A DNA stretch of 64,000 nucleotides from Stenopsyche tienmushanensis (GCA_008973525.1 WACJ01000513.1:930001-994000), one strand, 5' to 3'. Counted from the first letter of the stretch, positions 1 to 13,224 are shown. The notes: a model not told the origin generated them from the letters alone. A program made the numbers and translations.

Positions 1-1020
1 TCCAATGACCGATTTTTTTTTGTATGTAATCAGAGATTATTAAAAATATATCTTTCAAAAATATTTGCAAAATTATAATTATTTTTGGATTTATAGCTAT
101 TTTAGTGAAGCGTCCATTAAGCCAGTCTTATCAGAATAAAATCTTTGAATGCGTTTTTCTCGAAACTACTTTTTTCAACATGGTTGACAGAATATCTCAT
201 GTTATAATTCACTGATTTATTTGAAATTTAGTACTAATCTTCTCTATTTAATTCTCTATTGTCCCTGCCAGATTTGTTTGAAATCATTAATTAAAACTAT
301 TTTAAAAAAATAATTTAAAAATAGGGCAATTTTTTCAAATTCAATCACGGCGCACTCTTATTTTACCCGCCACTTTACCAGCTTATAACTTTTTTAATTT
401 TATAAAATTATTTTGTATATTCTGAAAATGTCAATAAATACCCAATAAAAAAATGTATAGTAGAAATTTGTTTTTGACAAACTTGTAAAAACACCTAAAA
501 TCTGTGCCCCTAGACTAAAATACCCCATTAAATATTATTGCACAGTGGTTCATGAGGATCCCAGTCTTTATGATAAATCTTCGAATATTAGCCGTGGATC
601 TGACTCGATTAGAGATTTTAGTGCACTGTTATCAAAATTCGAAGGTCCTCCTGTTCTCAGTTTATTCATTGCCCAATTTAAATTTTTGGAACATTGGCAT
701 CTGCAGACTGTTACCACTTCTGTGAAAAAAATATGTTGCACCAAAATGAATATGATCTCAAAATACGCGAAACTTTTTCTTCTTTATATTGCATCTCAGT
801 CATTCAACAAATTAAATACTTAATTCATTATTTTATAAAAGTATTACGACCGTCAGTTTCACAAGTGAATGTAACCGTTTTTATACGTTTTTGCTTCGAC
901 TGCATGTAACGAGTCCATGGAGACTGCTGCGATAAGCAAGACTTAAGCTTTAAGCTCAGAATTTACTTCAAGATAACTGTCAAATTCTGGTCAATAAGTA
1001 AGTGTTTATCCCGGATCGGA
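1..1020. other. No recognised feature
   Basis: AT-rich DNA. Short frames at 545-909 show no family motif or splice-supported structure. Confidence 0.6.
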
Positions 1021-1024
1021 AGAG

Positions 1025-1099
1025 CGACGTTTAAAGGATGTCAAAGGGAAGAAGCGACGGCAAAATACCGTCGCTTGGCTTCTTTCCCTTTTAAAATGT
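1025..1099. repeat. Imperfect hairpin
   Basis: AAAGGGAAGAAGCGACGG and CCGTCGCTTGGCTTCTTTCC CTTTT are inverted around the loop CAAAATA, with a small bulge. The arms may extend to GACGTTTAAAGG/TTTTAAAATGTC. Confidence 0.75.
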
Positions 1100-1531
1100 C
1101 TCCGAATGTCGCGAAAAGTCTTCGCGTATGAAAATAAATAGCTTTTGAGTCTTTTTCAATATGCCAAAGAGTTCCCATTTAAATAATTCGAATCTCGTCC
1201 TCAAGTATTCCAGACACATAGCATCTTCGAGCATAATCTCACGTTCTTTTACGTCGATATTTCGAATTGAAAATATGGAAATTTTCAACGTGTAGTGAAA
1301 ATAGCTTGTCTGAAAATAAGATTTTTTAGTTTCAAGCATTTTTGATTGATCTTTAGTAGATATTGGATATTTTTGACACTCAAAAGCTTAGTCCCGCAGA
1401 TCCACAATACTCGATCACACATCAGCCAAGATCTCACCATCACTATATATAATAATTCTCAGAATTCAAGCAACTTTAAACGCTATTTTAATTTTAGTAT
1501 TTATCTGCAAAAAGTGTAAAACTACGATTGC

Positions 1532-1612
1532 GAAAGCAGCCACTAGACATGTAGCATACATTTTTTATTAGATATTACACAAACACTGCTTCATATTTTA
1601 GCAAAAACATTT
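1532..1612 (-). mobile_element. MITE-1 fragment
   Basis: It contains GCAGCCACTAGACATGTAGC and ATATTACACAAACACTGCTT, the core of a family repeated over a dozen times in the window. The family's plus form reads GAAGCTGTGTTTGTGTAATA. Confidence 0.6.
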
Positions 1613-2214
1613 CGTTGAAAGGAGTTAAGAAATTTTGACTTTTGAGTTTTGATTCAGGCGTATATCATATAGTATAAGTAATCAAAATGTCATTTAAAAT
1701 TAATTATTTTACCACTCATTCATCGATCCTTTTCGTCCTGAAAATGTATATTTAAATAAGCCAATTCTAATTTAATCACACGCGGAAAGCAATGGGAAAC
1801 CACCTCATTAATATTATTCATCCCTGGGATTGTCTCTTGTAGGATCGCCCACATCCGATAATGGATATGGCACCTTAAAGAGAATACGTTCATACGTTCG
1901 CAATCAGAAGATAGATCTATGGAATAACGATAATGTTGAAGTTATTGTATGATTTGAAAATTTTATCGGACGGAATTCTGAAATGGTTTTGATGCACTAC
2001 AGGAAAAATATTTTCTCTCTCTCGAAATGCGTGTTCTATTTTTGAATGGAATTTAATGAAATATCTGTACTTTTATTAAAACACCTACGTATTTCAGCAT
2101 TCATATAATGCTATGTTACAAAGGTATGAAGCCTAGACAAGAGTACGGGTTTCTGACTTGTAATAAGAATCCGATACAATGCATTTATTCTCACTGAAAA
2201 ACGTAATGAGAGGG

Positions 2215-2440
2215 TTTTTCAAAGGACGCTCAATTTTTAAAAATGAATAAAATACGTTATGTATAAGATATGTATTCAATATTTTTCATATTTGAAAGAA
2301 TATTTTATAAAATATTCTTATAAAATATTTCAAATATAATTTTATTCAAATGTCTGCCGCGGCTTTGCTTGGTTGCACTTATTCGGATGTTTCAATTTTC
2401 GATGAATCACATAAATCTGGCTGAATTTGCTGAATGGCGA
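2215..2440 (-). pseudogene. 3' end of a DDE transposase element, remnant
   Basis: It resembles 59158-59340: GGACGCTCAATTTTTAAAAA, GAATATTTTATAAAATATTC and CTGAATTTGCTGAATGGCG correspond to the end and last codons of that element. Stops and gaps remove any coding capacity. Confidence 0.5.
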
Positions 2441-2441
2441 T

Positions 2442-2475
2442 CTTGGGGTTTATATGCGTGTATATAAACCCCAAG
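2442..2475. repeat. Perfect 14-bp hairpin
   Basis: CTTGGGGTTTATAT and ATATAAACCCCAAG flank the 6-nt loop GCGTGT. Confidence 0.95.
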
Positions 2476-2784
2476 TTACTATTTGAAATTAATAAAAAGG
2501 AACAAGCCTAAATATGTTAAATCGGTAGTCAGTTTCGCTAGCTTCGTTTTGGATGATGTACGGACGAAAAATTCTATTTAAAAACGAAAAATAAAAATTT
2601 GATACATTATTTAATATTATATTATTTTATAATAACTTGCCATATAATACTTAATAATTTACAATACATTTGATAGACTTTGCTTTAATAATACGATTGC
2701 TATGATCGAACAAACTTTGAGCGTTTCTATTGAACAAAAGATTCTGAAGGAAAAAAATATTAAAAAAAATTAAATTGATTCTTT

Positions 2785-2850
2785 CATTGTAAAAACAACC
2801 GGCAAAGACTTTTCGATACAACTTATATATTATGAAATTATTTTGAATTG
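2785..2850 (+). repeat. Mariner 3'-end fragment
   Basis: CCGGCAAAGACTTTTCGATA matches the 3' motif of the mariner remnants ending near 23790 and 44345. Confidence 0.45.
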
Positions 2851-3919
2851 TTTCTTTTGGTCTTATAGTCTCGAAAGTTTCGCTTTAAGTTTGTTATATA
2901 ATGGAAATACAAACATTGTACATTATAATTATTGATTTCATTGAAATTCCACCTGCTTTCTCTATTGTATAAGGGTTACTTTAGGGGTTGTTTTTTAAGT
3001 CTGAAATCATACCCATATAATAAACACATATATGTGTAGTATTCTCTATATTTTCTTGGCGCAATATTGTTTTGATTTAATTTGAGTAAATATTCCAGAA
3101 TCCTACAAGCGTTTTACTGCGACAGTAATTGAATGGCGCCCACACTAAAGATTCTAAAATTCCCGGATCGTCGAAATTCATCGTTTAAGAAAACTTCAGA
3201 TCGGGACGCAAGATTATCATAGAAAATTAATAGGGCAAAAATAAAAAAAATGGCACATACTAGGGGTGCCGAAATTAAATATGCATATACACGATGCGTA
3301 ATATGACATGGCTTTCATCAGAGCAATGGCTGATGATTGTGGTGAATTCCGGAAGCTCATCATATTGTTTCGGAAACGCTTCATCTCCGCTGTAGTTACC
3401 TTCACTTAGACCGAATCCATTATTAAAACATTTCAACATATCCTGCCGTTTAATTTAAATGATTAAAAATTGTACCACCGCTTGTAGCCTCAATCCTTAG
3501 CACAATGCATATTCTATGCTCCTCCATAGAATATTTAATCTTGCGCACCCTAGGGGTGCTTCAACACTAGGGGTGGATCGGAAGGCAACAAGGGATATAC
3601 ATGGATTAATATTCAAAATTGCGAACGTACATTTCAATCCAAATATCGACAGAATTAAACTTTTTGACCAAATACTCGATCTATGCTCGAATAACGTCAA
3701 TATCGAACGTATGTTGCGGTAGATATACGAATCAAATATTGAAGATTAAGACTTCACCCATATTTCAACCTTTTATAAACAAGTTTTTCCGATACAGTAT
3801 ATCGGATGGGAGATGGTGGGAGCGCGCGATTACCTATCCATGGGAGAAATTTACTGTGTTTAAATTTACTAATTTATTATATTAGACGACCTTCTTTGAG
3901 CCCGATCTCTATCGATTCG
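2850..3919. other. No recognised gene
   Basis: AT-rich sequence with short overlapping frames on both strands at 3217-3885, none resembling a protein. CTAGGGGTG occurs three times (3263, 3549, 3569), probably by chance. Confidence 0.5.
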
Positions 3920-4060
3920 TAAAAGTCTACATTACGTCAACGTAAGGACTGCAGTTACGAGATCAAAAAAACCGGCCGCGAGATGATCAGATTATTCCGC
4001 GGCCAAGACGACCGGTCGGATCCCAAGACTTATCCCAAGAATATCTTATTGATATTTTGC
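3920..4060 (+). repeat. Short dispersed repeat (CCGCGGCCAAGACGACCGGT)
   Basis: TTCCGCGGCCAAGACGACCG GTCGGATCCCAAGACTT recurs at 29177-29210, and CCCAAGAATATCTTATTGAT resembles 29262-29280. Nothing coding. Confidence 0.6.
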
Positions 4061-4614
4061 ATACTTATTCTAGATAGAATTGACTAGTGATCGTCTGTTT
4101 CACACAATTGCATATCTGTCGTATGAATCATCGGTTATATAGTGGCGTAGTTATCCAAGTTTTTCCGCTTTTATGTTGAATTTAAAATAGTTGCGGTACA
4201 ATTATTCTATTTGCCCAAAATGCACACCAAATAGTAACTTTTTTCAGAATAACATGAGAATTTTCATCATCTCATCTCAGATATGATAATTTGACTTATT
4301 GATAAATACATCCAAAATTTGATTCAAATTGTACTGTATTATCTACTTAAACGAATTTTAGAACTCTATTCCATATATTCTTTGTTTTAAATCCCTAAAT
4401 CATTGTATTGGAGTGTCTTGTATATCAAGAAAAGCAGAGCAAAAGTACATCAAGGAAAGGTAAAAACCTTTCCAATAAAAGCTACTTGACCGTTAAAGCT
4501 TTTCAAATGTTCAAACAAAATTGGTTCTGAAGTGCTTTGCAATACCCTTGATGAATTGAAACATTGACTTTAAATTATATTAAATACAATTCCTTTATAA
4601 AGCTTAAATTTCAA

Positions 4615-4960
4615 GTTTGAAGACGCTAAGCTGTTTAGTGTTCATTTGGAAGACATCAAATGTGAAGTTCGTAATGAATTTGTAAACATGGATAAAATGG
4701 TCATCGGTGTGTTATCTTTTTTATTCGGAAGGTTTCAGTCTGGCCAATATCAAAGCTCAGCAAGATTCTACTTTGGAGAAGTATGCTTCTTCGTTTACAA
4801 TAGTAAAATATTGTATAAGAGGAAGCTGTGCGCAAGATGGATACCGCGTTTGCTCACAATGGAACAAAAACAGCATCATGAAAATGTTGATTATCTTCAA
4901 ACAATATGCATAATTTGTAAAAGAGCGATTTAAAAATAGATTCATATTTGACAATGTATC
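4615..4960 (+). pseudogene. Mariner transposase N-terminal remnant
   Basis: Split frames give GFSLANIKAQQDSTLEKYAS with SFTIVKYC, then after a gap KLCARWIPRLLTMEQKQH, the linker conserved in mauritiana-type mariners. About 60 residues of the HTH between them are deleted. Related remnants lie at 14.1, 29.8 and 60.7 kb. Confidence 0.7.
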
Positions 4961-5544
4961 CTACACTAACAAATTTGAATACAAAATGCAAATTTTAGAG
5001 CAGGTTTGTATGTAATTTGAGGCTATTCAAGAACGAAAATCGATCTATTTTTTCTAAAAATATCCATTATAGAGATAAAATATATTTTCGCAATACTGCA
5101 AGTTTTATTCCGTGATGCTGAATTTGATCGGAAATCGGAAATGCTCATTGTCGGTGTGAAACTGCGTTTTTTCGCTTGGCGCTGTTGAAATTTTCATTCA
5201 ATTAAGTTCTTGAAATATGAATCACAGTGCAATATTCGAATAGTTCGTCCAACTTAATTTGCCTCCGGCTGAACCGAGCGAGATATTTCTATGGTTGAAA
5301 TATTATACATTTTCAAAACCACGATGAAAAGACTATTTCATCAAACAAATATATGGCTACATGTATCCATGGACCAGTCATATCTGCAGCATGAAGTCAA
5401 TTTTAGCATGTAATCCTTTGAAACATACGTTCAAAAGCAAATGGAAAATAATGAGCAGATGAAATGAAGTATAATAATCCATTTTTGTTCTTGTTTAAGT
5501 TAAATGAATACAAGTAAAAATCAAATTTTAAAGTGAAACTTGTA

Positions 5545-5835
5545 TGGGCGCAATAGGACGAATTAGCTTAAACGTCACGAAAAGTGGAACTTCAACCGAC
5601 AGTTGGTCATATTTTATGAAGCTGTGTATGTTGCCTGACGCTATCCAGTCCCTAAACCACTTAACTCACAAACAGAAGGTTCATTGCTGAGATTCATATT
5701 ATCAGCACAACATTTTTCAAGTGAAAAGTCTGCTGCCGCACCGCATCTGCTGTGTGTATACATAGCTTAAAGCAACCACTAGACGAGTAGCTTGTCTATT
5801 TTATTATGTATTACACAAACATGGGTAACAACTTC
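5545..5835 (-). mobile_element. MITE-1 copy with both ends, diverged middle
   Basis: One end reads GGGCGCAATAGGACGAATTA followed by ACGTCACGAAAAGTGGAAC; the other reads GCAACCACTAGACGAGTAGC and TATGTATTACACAAACATGG. The middle does not match other copies well. Confidence 0.6.
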
Positions 5836-7315
5836 CGTTAATAAATGGAAAAAATACATATGAAGACTGCTTACGTCAATTTCAAATAGTTGAAATCACT
5901 GTCAATCTTTGACAAAATGTATTTTCGTTGCTGCGTTTGATATGAATATTAAAAACTTGTACCGGTATTGTCAATAAATAAAATAATAAAAGTTTATATT
6001 TCATGACTTTTGGGACGCGCCTTGTTGATCAATTTTTCATATCATTATCTACAAAGATTCACCATTGACAACATATTGTAATTGGGAGGATAAACTGTTA
6101 ATTTTAACAGTTATAAAATTTTGGATCATTAAAGATGGATTCTTGGAAGGGCTATTTTTCAAATGCAACTTATGAATATTTGGTTAAAACGATCCCTTAT
6201 GATGTTATTCGAAAAAAATACAGTGATATTCATATTAACCCCGCGATTAGGCAGTTAAACTAGGAACTCAGTCATCTTGAGTTCATTCCATCAAAAATCA
6301 TCATCTTTTATCTAAAAACATTTGTTAAGTTAATCAAAATGCATTTTTCCAATATTAGGTAATAAAATGATATCTATAATAGTAATGACTTATTGTAGAC
6401 GAAGACAATTTTGTCTTAATCCGACGGTGTTAGAGGGTTAGTTTTAATCAAGCTTGGATTATAGCACTATGTCATCCAAAAGTTGTTCGGCTCATGCATA
6501 GTGATCTGATGTAAATTCTCGATAAACTATAGCTATAAGCAATATGTGAACTGTATCCATATTTTAGAACGTCCTTCTGATTCAGATCTTTTTTTGAGCG
6601 CTTTCAAGCGTCCCCATCTCTCAAATTTATGTGCCTTATGAGTTTCCTCAAAGCTAAAAGTTGATCTAAAGATAAATTCAATTTCCGAGTGCATCTCACA
6701 AGTCCCGCACACACCTACGTTATAAAGTCAATCGCTCATGTAAACGTCGATAACCATGAATACGCTCGCAATCCAAATTAAAACACCCACTAATGCTTCG
6801 CTATCAATCGATATTTAATATTTGATCGTCGAAAACAATCATAATTCAATCGAAAACCGAATGCGGAAGCATCAGATCCAAATTGCAATAGTATCAAATT
6901 GAATTTTTATGATACATTGACTCCTGGTCTTTGATGTCAAACGACGACGGAGTTAATAGTCTTCGAAAGAAGATAGCCTGAATTCGAGCGAAAGCCCGTT
7001 TCGAATAGACCCTGGGGAATTTCATGTTGTCAAATCAAACTAATATCCATACGCGCAAGGATCTGAAGTTTCCTATGCCATTGGAAAGGATTATCAATTC
7101 ATTATATTGCAAATCAAATAATCAGGTAACATCAGAATTGTACAAAAGGTGATTGGCACAATTAATCACGTCATATAATACATTTATGAGCCATTAATTG
7201 CCTGAGGATTCAATTATTTTCTGAATTGTCTTTAAAAAAATGAAAAATTCATGCTTTATTTTATGAGAATTGTATGACGAACAGACAGACATACATTGAA
7301 TTTCATCTTACAAAT
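5836..7315. other. No recognised feature
   Basis: AT-rich, apparently single-copy DNA within the window. I see no coding or repeat signal. Confidence 0.55.
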
Positions 7316-7344
7316 ATGTATATATATATATATATACACACACA
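7316..7344. repeat. (TA)n(CA)n microsatellite
   Basis: About ten TA units are followed by four CA units at the left edge of the foldback element. Confidence 0.95.
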
Positions 7345-7890
7345 GGTTGTTTAGCATATGGATCAACACAATTTTTTAGGGGTTAAGGGGTGTCTTTTGC
7401 TAGGTTTCACACATGGGCCTTATGTCCTAAGTGTCAGAGTTGTCGAAATATTGTTTTTTTTTTTTAAAACATTTTTCAAAATTTCACCCTTAAATTGTCA
7501 CAACTTATTAATCTGAAGTCATAATAGCACTAAAATAACTGTTTTTGTATTTTGTAATGTATTCCATGACAATCCAGTGGTATCAGGTCTGGATACCGTG
7601 CGAGCCACGGAATTAAGCACGTCCCCAGGCAAATAAATCCAGCGGTGTCAGATATGAAGACCGTGTAAGCCAGGAAATAGGGATAATAATTAATAATAAA
7701 TATCAAAAATACATTGCAAAATACAAAAACAATTATTTCGTGCTATTATGACCACAGAATTTTTTTGGTATATTGCTGAAAAATATTGAAAAAAAAATGT
7801 CTTTTGACAATCCTGTCACTTAAGACATGAAGCCTATGTGTGAAGAGCAAAGCAAATAACACTCTAAAAATTGTGTTGGTCCATGTATTT
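7345..7890. mobile_element. Foldback element with ~150-200-bp inverted arms
   Basis: The left arm (about 7355-7562) and right arm (about 7697-7885) are imperfect inverted repeats. Examples are TCACACATGGGCCTTATGTC against the complement of GACATGAAGCCTATGTGTGA, and GTTTTTGTATTTTGTAATGT against ACATTGCAAAATACAAAAAC. The centre holds two direct copies (7572-7612, 7637-7677) of a short segment whose minus strand encodes a DDE-transposase motif, WLARYPDLIPLD and WLTRSSYLTPLDL. Confidence 0.75.
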
Positions 7891-8345
7891 AAACATTTTG
7901 AGATTTTATATTTGGGCTCATTTTTCGTCCGGATACAGTGACGAAAACAACTTTGTAAACGATTATTTTAAAAGAGTAAAATTGATAGATCCAAAATTAA
8001 CGAAGTCCATATCCAGCTTTGCATGTTGCTTCTATAAAATTTGGGTCAGAATGCCACGAAAGCCAAAAATACACTCAAAGATATTTATGTCCACATATGC
8101 CAATTTCGGTTCCAAGCATTTAAATCGGGCAATAGAAGCTTAAGTGATTAACTGAGAACGGGATGCCCTTCGAATTTTGATAACGATGCCCTAAAATCCC
8201 TATTTAAATCTGATCCACAGCAAAAAATTTACAAGTTATCATAAATCCTGGGATCACCATGAACAGTGGTTCATGCGCAAACATATTTAAAACTCATCGA
8301 CAAAATAAATAGGATGGGTGTTATGGGGTGCATTCTACTTCTTCT
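7890..8345 (+). pseudogene. Mariner transposase N-terminal remnant
   Basis: GCCCTTCGAATTTTGATAAC and following bases translate as FDNDALKSLFKSDPQQKIYK, the mariner stretch between the two HTHs, followed by a decayed second HTH ending near NRMGV. The upstream part matches 19430-19510. Confidence 0.55.
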
Positions 8346-9019
8346 CGGCGATACAAAAAATATATTTTTTAATAGGCATCCGAGCGTGCAAATAATCCAC
8401 TCCATATAATTCAATTACACATTATATCTATTATATATAATTATCAGACCGAATTTTATATATCTCATTTGAATAAAATCTTCTGTCAATGTCATACAAA
8501 TGTATGAAATAATTCAAGTAGAAAATATTTTTATCGGTTCTCCTCACGATATAATGATTATCAGATCCTCGCATTAATCGTAAGTAATACGCGCAAAAGA
8601 TGAGCAAAATTCGAGGTTTTATGCAACACAATAAAATTCCCCATATTTCGACGATGAATTTATATTTATAAAGCGAAGGAGCGAAACGTTCAAAGGGTTT
8701 GGGTGGGATTTTTTTCGAATATATATTTTTCTTTTCAAATAAGAATAAGGATTTTCGCACAAAGAAAAGTGTTCGATTTGCCGGTTGGAAGTTTAGCGAT
8801 CTGAACGAAAAGAATCTTAATGCCGAAAGCGTCCCGAAGACTGATAAAAGGTTTCACGATCGATTTTCAGAAAGTTGAAAATCGCCAATCCATGAGACTT
8901 TCGTGCGAAAATATTTTCATTGTGTCCGTCGTGATGCGATCAAAATTGATAGTTTGTCCTGCTGCTAATTGCGATGTGATGCTAAAATAATTGTCATGCT
9001 ACTGACGACTAATGAGGGT
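8346..9019. other. No recognised gene
   Basis: A 109-codon minus-strand frame (8760-8431) is AT-biased (Lys, Ile, Tyr, Phe rich) and has no motif. I do not call it a gene. Confidence 0.5.
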
Positions 9020-9100
9020 CATCTAGAAAGTATGGTTACAAGGGCTCTTGGGGTCGGGTAAAAAGTAGGGGTGATTTTATGCAATCTATCTTTCTTACCA
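9020..9100 (+). repeat. Mariner-like terminal fragment
   Basis: AGAAAGTATGGTTACAAGGG CTCTTGG matches the starts of the repeats at 17388 and 56531. Confidence 0.4.
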
Positions 9101-9104
9101 ATTT

Positions 9105-9265
9105 TCCAAGTCAAGTTGTCCTACCGCTCCTATGACAAGAACTACATATCACAGATACGTTATGCGCATGCGTTTCGTAGCATATAGCAACCACTAGACC
9201 AATAGCCCATCTATTTTATTATATATTACAAAAACACTGTTTGATTTATTAGCTAATAATTTTCT
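9105..9265 (-). mobile_element. MITE-1 copy
   Basis: It contains GTCCTACCGCTCCTATGACA and AGCAACCACTAGACCAATAG, then TTTTATTATATATTACAAAA and the CACTGTTTGATTTATTAGCT end. Confidence 0.6.
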
Positions 9266-10364
9266 TGCGCATTGATATAAGTGCACATTTTGATTTTGTA
9301 AAATAATTCTTAAACAAATTCAATATTATAAGATGAATTATTCACATGTGATAGACTTTTGTATTCGTTGATGTTTCAGTAATACCATTTTTGTAATTCT
9401 TCATGCCCTTATTACGTATTGTCCCAGGGGTGCTTCAGGCTCACAATGAGATGCCGCCTCGAGTAAAAATTTTACGGGTATTTAAATTCGTTGGGGTGAG
9501 GTGAAATTCTTGGAAATTCGATGTGGAAGTGGAAACATTTGAGTTGAATGCTATTACAATGCCCATTGATAGTAAGCTTTCTGCTTGAAGTATAATGTGA
9601 TCATGCAACTTTTGAAATTGCATAATTCATTGATATTCCAATCTATTGTAAGTTGAAAAGGGCATTTTTCAAAAATAAAATACCTTGATACCCTCGCCAG
9701 GTTTTATAGTTATTATTAGAAATGTTTATATTAAAATAGGAACATAATTGGGTTAAAAAAATACGATTTGTTAATGAAATTATTCGCTTTTTCACCTATA
9801 TCACTTTCTCTTCCTCTTTTCAAATTTGAGGATTTTTTCGAATACGTTATGCTTAGAGTTTCCTTATAGATACTATATTTTATCCAGAATTATTCCCCTC
9901 CTAATGATGAAGTGAATGTGTAATACTCTGTGGAGCTATGTTGATAAATTTGCCTTAGGTAATAAAATATTGGTTTACTTTTCCGGCAAACAGTATCGAG
10001 TTCAAAGTCGTATTAATTTTTTCATATTTCGTATTCATAACCAATAAGTCAAATTTCACTTTATTTTACTTTGGTGTAACATTTTTTTAATACAACCTAA
10101 GCCGAAAAACAAAGCATTAATATTCCATTGGCAAGTGCCAATATACGCAAATATGCTGCAATAATTCATGAAACTATTAATCAATTAAGCATCAGTGACT
10201 CACCGGCGAGTCGCTATGTTTTTATTAATAAATGTATTTTATTAAAAAATAATAGGGAAATCGCAGTTGTTGAAGGTGGAATTCGTCTAAGGGCCCCAAA
10301 CAAAAATTTTGCCAAAGGCTTCTCAAGTGACAAATTCGCAAATAAACTATTCTAAGCGTTTCTA

Positions 10365-10430
10365 TGAAAAATCGTTAGGGGTGTCATTTTTCGTGACGTT
10401 TTGCCTTACCGCACCTATAAAATATATTTT
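10365..10430 (+). mobile_element. MITE-1 terminal fragment
   Basis: GTCATTTTTCGTGACGTTTT followed by GCCTTACCGCACCTATAAAA is the GTGACG...CCTACCRCGCCTATA terminus of the family. Confidence 0.5.
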
Positions 10431-11464
10431 TAGCGTTCATTATGTGAGAAAAGTGCTCTATATGTCTATCAAATCCAACAAATCTAAGGTATTGGAATTA
10501 TAGCCATAAATACTTGCAAAATTAAAGTGAAAATTTCTTCCGGGACAATGGGAAGTGAGCGGCCCTGGAATTTATATAAATACGCGAAGAATGAATTTAT
10601 TCGATTGATGTGAGTGAGACTCGACAAAGATGTCAAATAAAACGCCCAAAATACCGAAGAACATTTGAGAAAATCTCCAACTGTCCTTCTTCGCAAATAT
10701 CCTCGAGGACTAAGTGACTAAATTTTTCGGCAAGAAGTGGCTGCCGCCGTGTATTATATCGAGAGGCGATTTAAACGAAAGCATTATAATGGCTTAAATG
10801 TACTTCAAGCCATGAACGTCTTTTGTTATGGAAAGGTTAAGGACTTCGCCTTGCTATTTTAGTATTGTGCGCGCTAAATTTAAAGCGCAAATTCTTTCAA
10901 CTCTTTGGTCTTGGCAATACAAAAAAGACGTACACCTAAAGCTCGTTAAGCGAAAAGGTGGCCTCTTTGGGATCGAACCGAAATTCTCATTTTTTTCATC
11001 CCACTCCCTTCCTCCCATGTCTATTTTTGTAGTTGGGTCTCAATTATGCATGTTTGGAACGGGCAATGTCACAGCAGTTCCATTTTCCGTTATAAGTTTC
11101 TGGCAACACGTCTAGAACCCTCTCGGTAGTGTTGGCTGCTTTCACTTTGTCCTTTATCCAATTATTTAGATTTTATCTTTATAAAATGGGTGCTTTAAGG
11201 TTGCGAAAGGTTTGCTTGTAATTTTATTTATACACGCTAAATAAGAAAACAAAACTAAACTCAACTCAAACTAAAACTGACTCTATTATACACCCGACTT
11301 AACACTTTACAATCAGGGCGATTTCGCAAAAAAATCATACAATTCTACTGTTTTTGTAAAATTAATACGATTATTAAACCAGCGGATAGATTAAAACTAA
11401 ATTTCAGTAGTGTCTACATAAGATCTTAATGCATCAATATATCCAAACGAGAGTGGTTTTCAAT

Positions 11465-11580
11465 ATTTGAATGATTTTATGTTTACGAGAAAACGAATAA
11501 TTACGCGTTGCGCAACAGAGAATACTGCTTCTCGCTTTCTTTCTTGAGTAACGGGATCAAGAAGCATGTAAAAAAATAAG
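11465..11580 (-). repeat. Short fragment of the mariner branch seen at 49.5 kb
   Basis: AATTACGCGTTGCGCAACAG and GAGTAACGGGATCAAGAAGC match 49775-49835. Confidence 0.55.
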
Positions 11581-12147
11581 ATACTATTTATATATTTCTA
11601 TTTTTTATGAATATTTGTCTATTGTCTATATATGACATTTACATGTATTTTATACGATCAAAATATTGACAAATGTGTGTACTGTCGTTCCTAGAAAGAT
11701 AAATCTATATCAAATTTTTATGACATTTTTTCAAGTCAAATCATTCTCATCGCGCGTTTATGCGTGCACGGACTGTAATGTGTTAACAAGTAAATAACGA
11801 TAAGATAATTTTTGCGAAATTTATTGCGAAACACTTTCTTATTATAACAATTATGGGCTTATTTAAGGCTTATATCAATTTTGTTGATAAAACATTCGCG
11901 AAAATAAAATAAAAAGTTCGAACAAAGAAGTTGTGTTTGTAACGCTGAAGTTTTTTCATCGTTTGAAAAATTTTGTTTACATAAAGAAGTCATATAACAT
12001 CCTTTGCAACTTTATTGTTTCGCAACCAACAAACAATTGTCGATAGCAAGACAAATTTAAGATAATTTTGAATAAACTGATTTATAATTTTCGCTATATA
12101 AAGTTCCCTTTTTTCCTTGTGTAAAAGCCAATTTCGTAATTTTAATG

Positions 12148-12248
12148 CATGTGCACGCCATCTCTTCTGTATGTGTGTGTCTATACGCCGCATAAAGTGA
12201 CCACAAGACCAGTAGCGTGTCTATTTTATTACATATAACACAAACAAA
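12148..12248 (-). mobile_element. MITE-1 copy
   Basis: AGTGACCACAAGACCAGTAG and TGTCTATTTTATTACATATA are diagnostic of the family; the other terminus is not recognisable. Confidence 0.6.
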
Positions 12249-13224
12249 ATCGGGATAACCCAATAATAATTTATCCCAGGAATCTGCGTGCTATTTGTAT
12301 GAAATGATTAGCATCGAATAGTTAATCTGTTGTGCATTTGGTGTATAATTTCCGTGGTAAATTATTTACAGCATAGAAGCAATTTCGTAGAAGAAACAAT
12401 TATCATCTAACTTTTAAACTTTGTAACGAGCATTTTCAAAGGGAAAATACGAGTTTTGTGTTTGACAAGTCAACAGAGTGAATGCTTTATCGCGAATATT
12501 CTATTTTCTCTGCAGTTGGAGTATCTCGCATCTTCGCATTAATTTGTAAACACAAACTTAATTAGTAAAACTCCATAGCGGCAAATAATTTCATAGTATT
12601 TCTTTTTGCATAAATTTTCCTGTTGAATTCTATTCAAATTTACCCCGAGGAATTCAATAAAAAGACACATCAGAAACTTTTATCTGCTGCTAATTCTTTT
12701 TTAAGGGAAATATGTATAGGCGCGGTTGGGCAAATTGGTTTGAACATTCTAATTTTATGTCCTATAAAAGTATCTTATCATTGCAGCAAATTTCCCTTTG
12801 AAAGTGTGGCCTCTTTTCTGGGCTCTGGATCTTTGCAGCATATCTATATTTCGTTTTCTATTACCGAATATCCCAAATTATCTTTCTAATTGATAGAATT
12901 TCATATGCTATTGTGTAGAAATTAATTGCCCTTGTTTCAAACGACTTGATGATCACATGCTTAAAATTGTCAAGAACAATTTGAAAGATCTGACACCAGT
13001 GAAAATTTTATAATTCAAAACTTGTACAAAAATCGAAGCTAATGTTAATATTATAGTTGCAGATGTGTTAATATATTCCATTTACGCTTTTATCATATTC
13101 AGCGACATCATGACAATGCTTTTACGATTAGCCAATTTTGGACGCTCCTATATTTGATGATGTCATTCAACTTAACCAGTTGACGACGGTGCATATCTCA
13201 ATTTATAGTTCGGATCCTTTAAAG

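Noticed and set aside
10128..10355. 75-codon plus-strand frame
   Set aside because: Reads moderately well but has no motif, splice support or homologue that I recognise.
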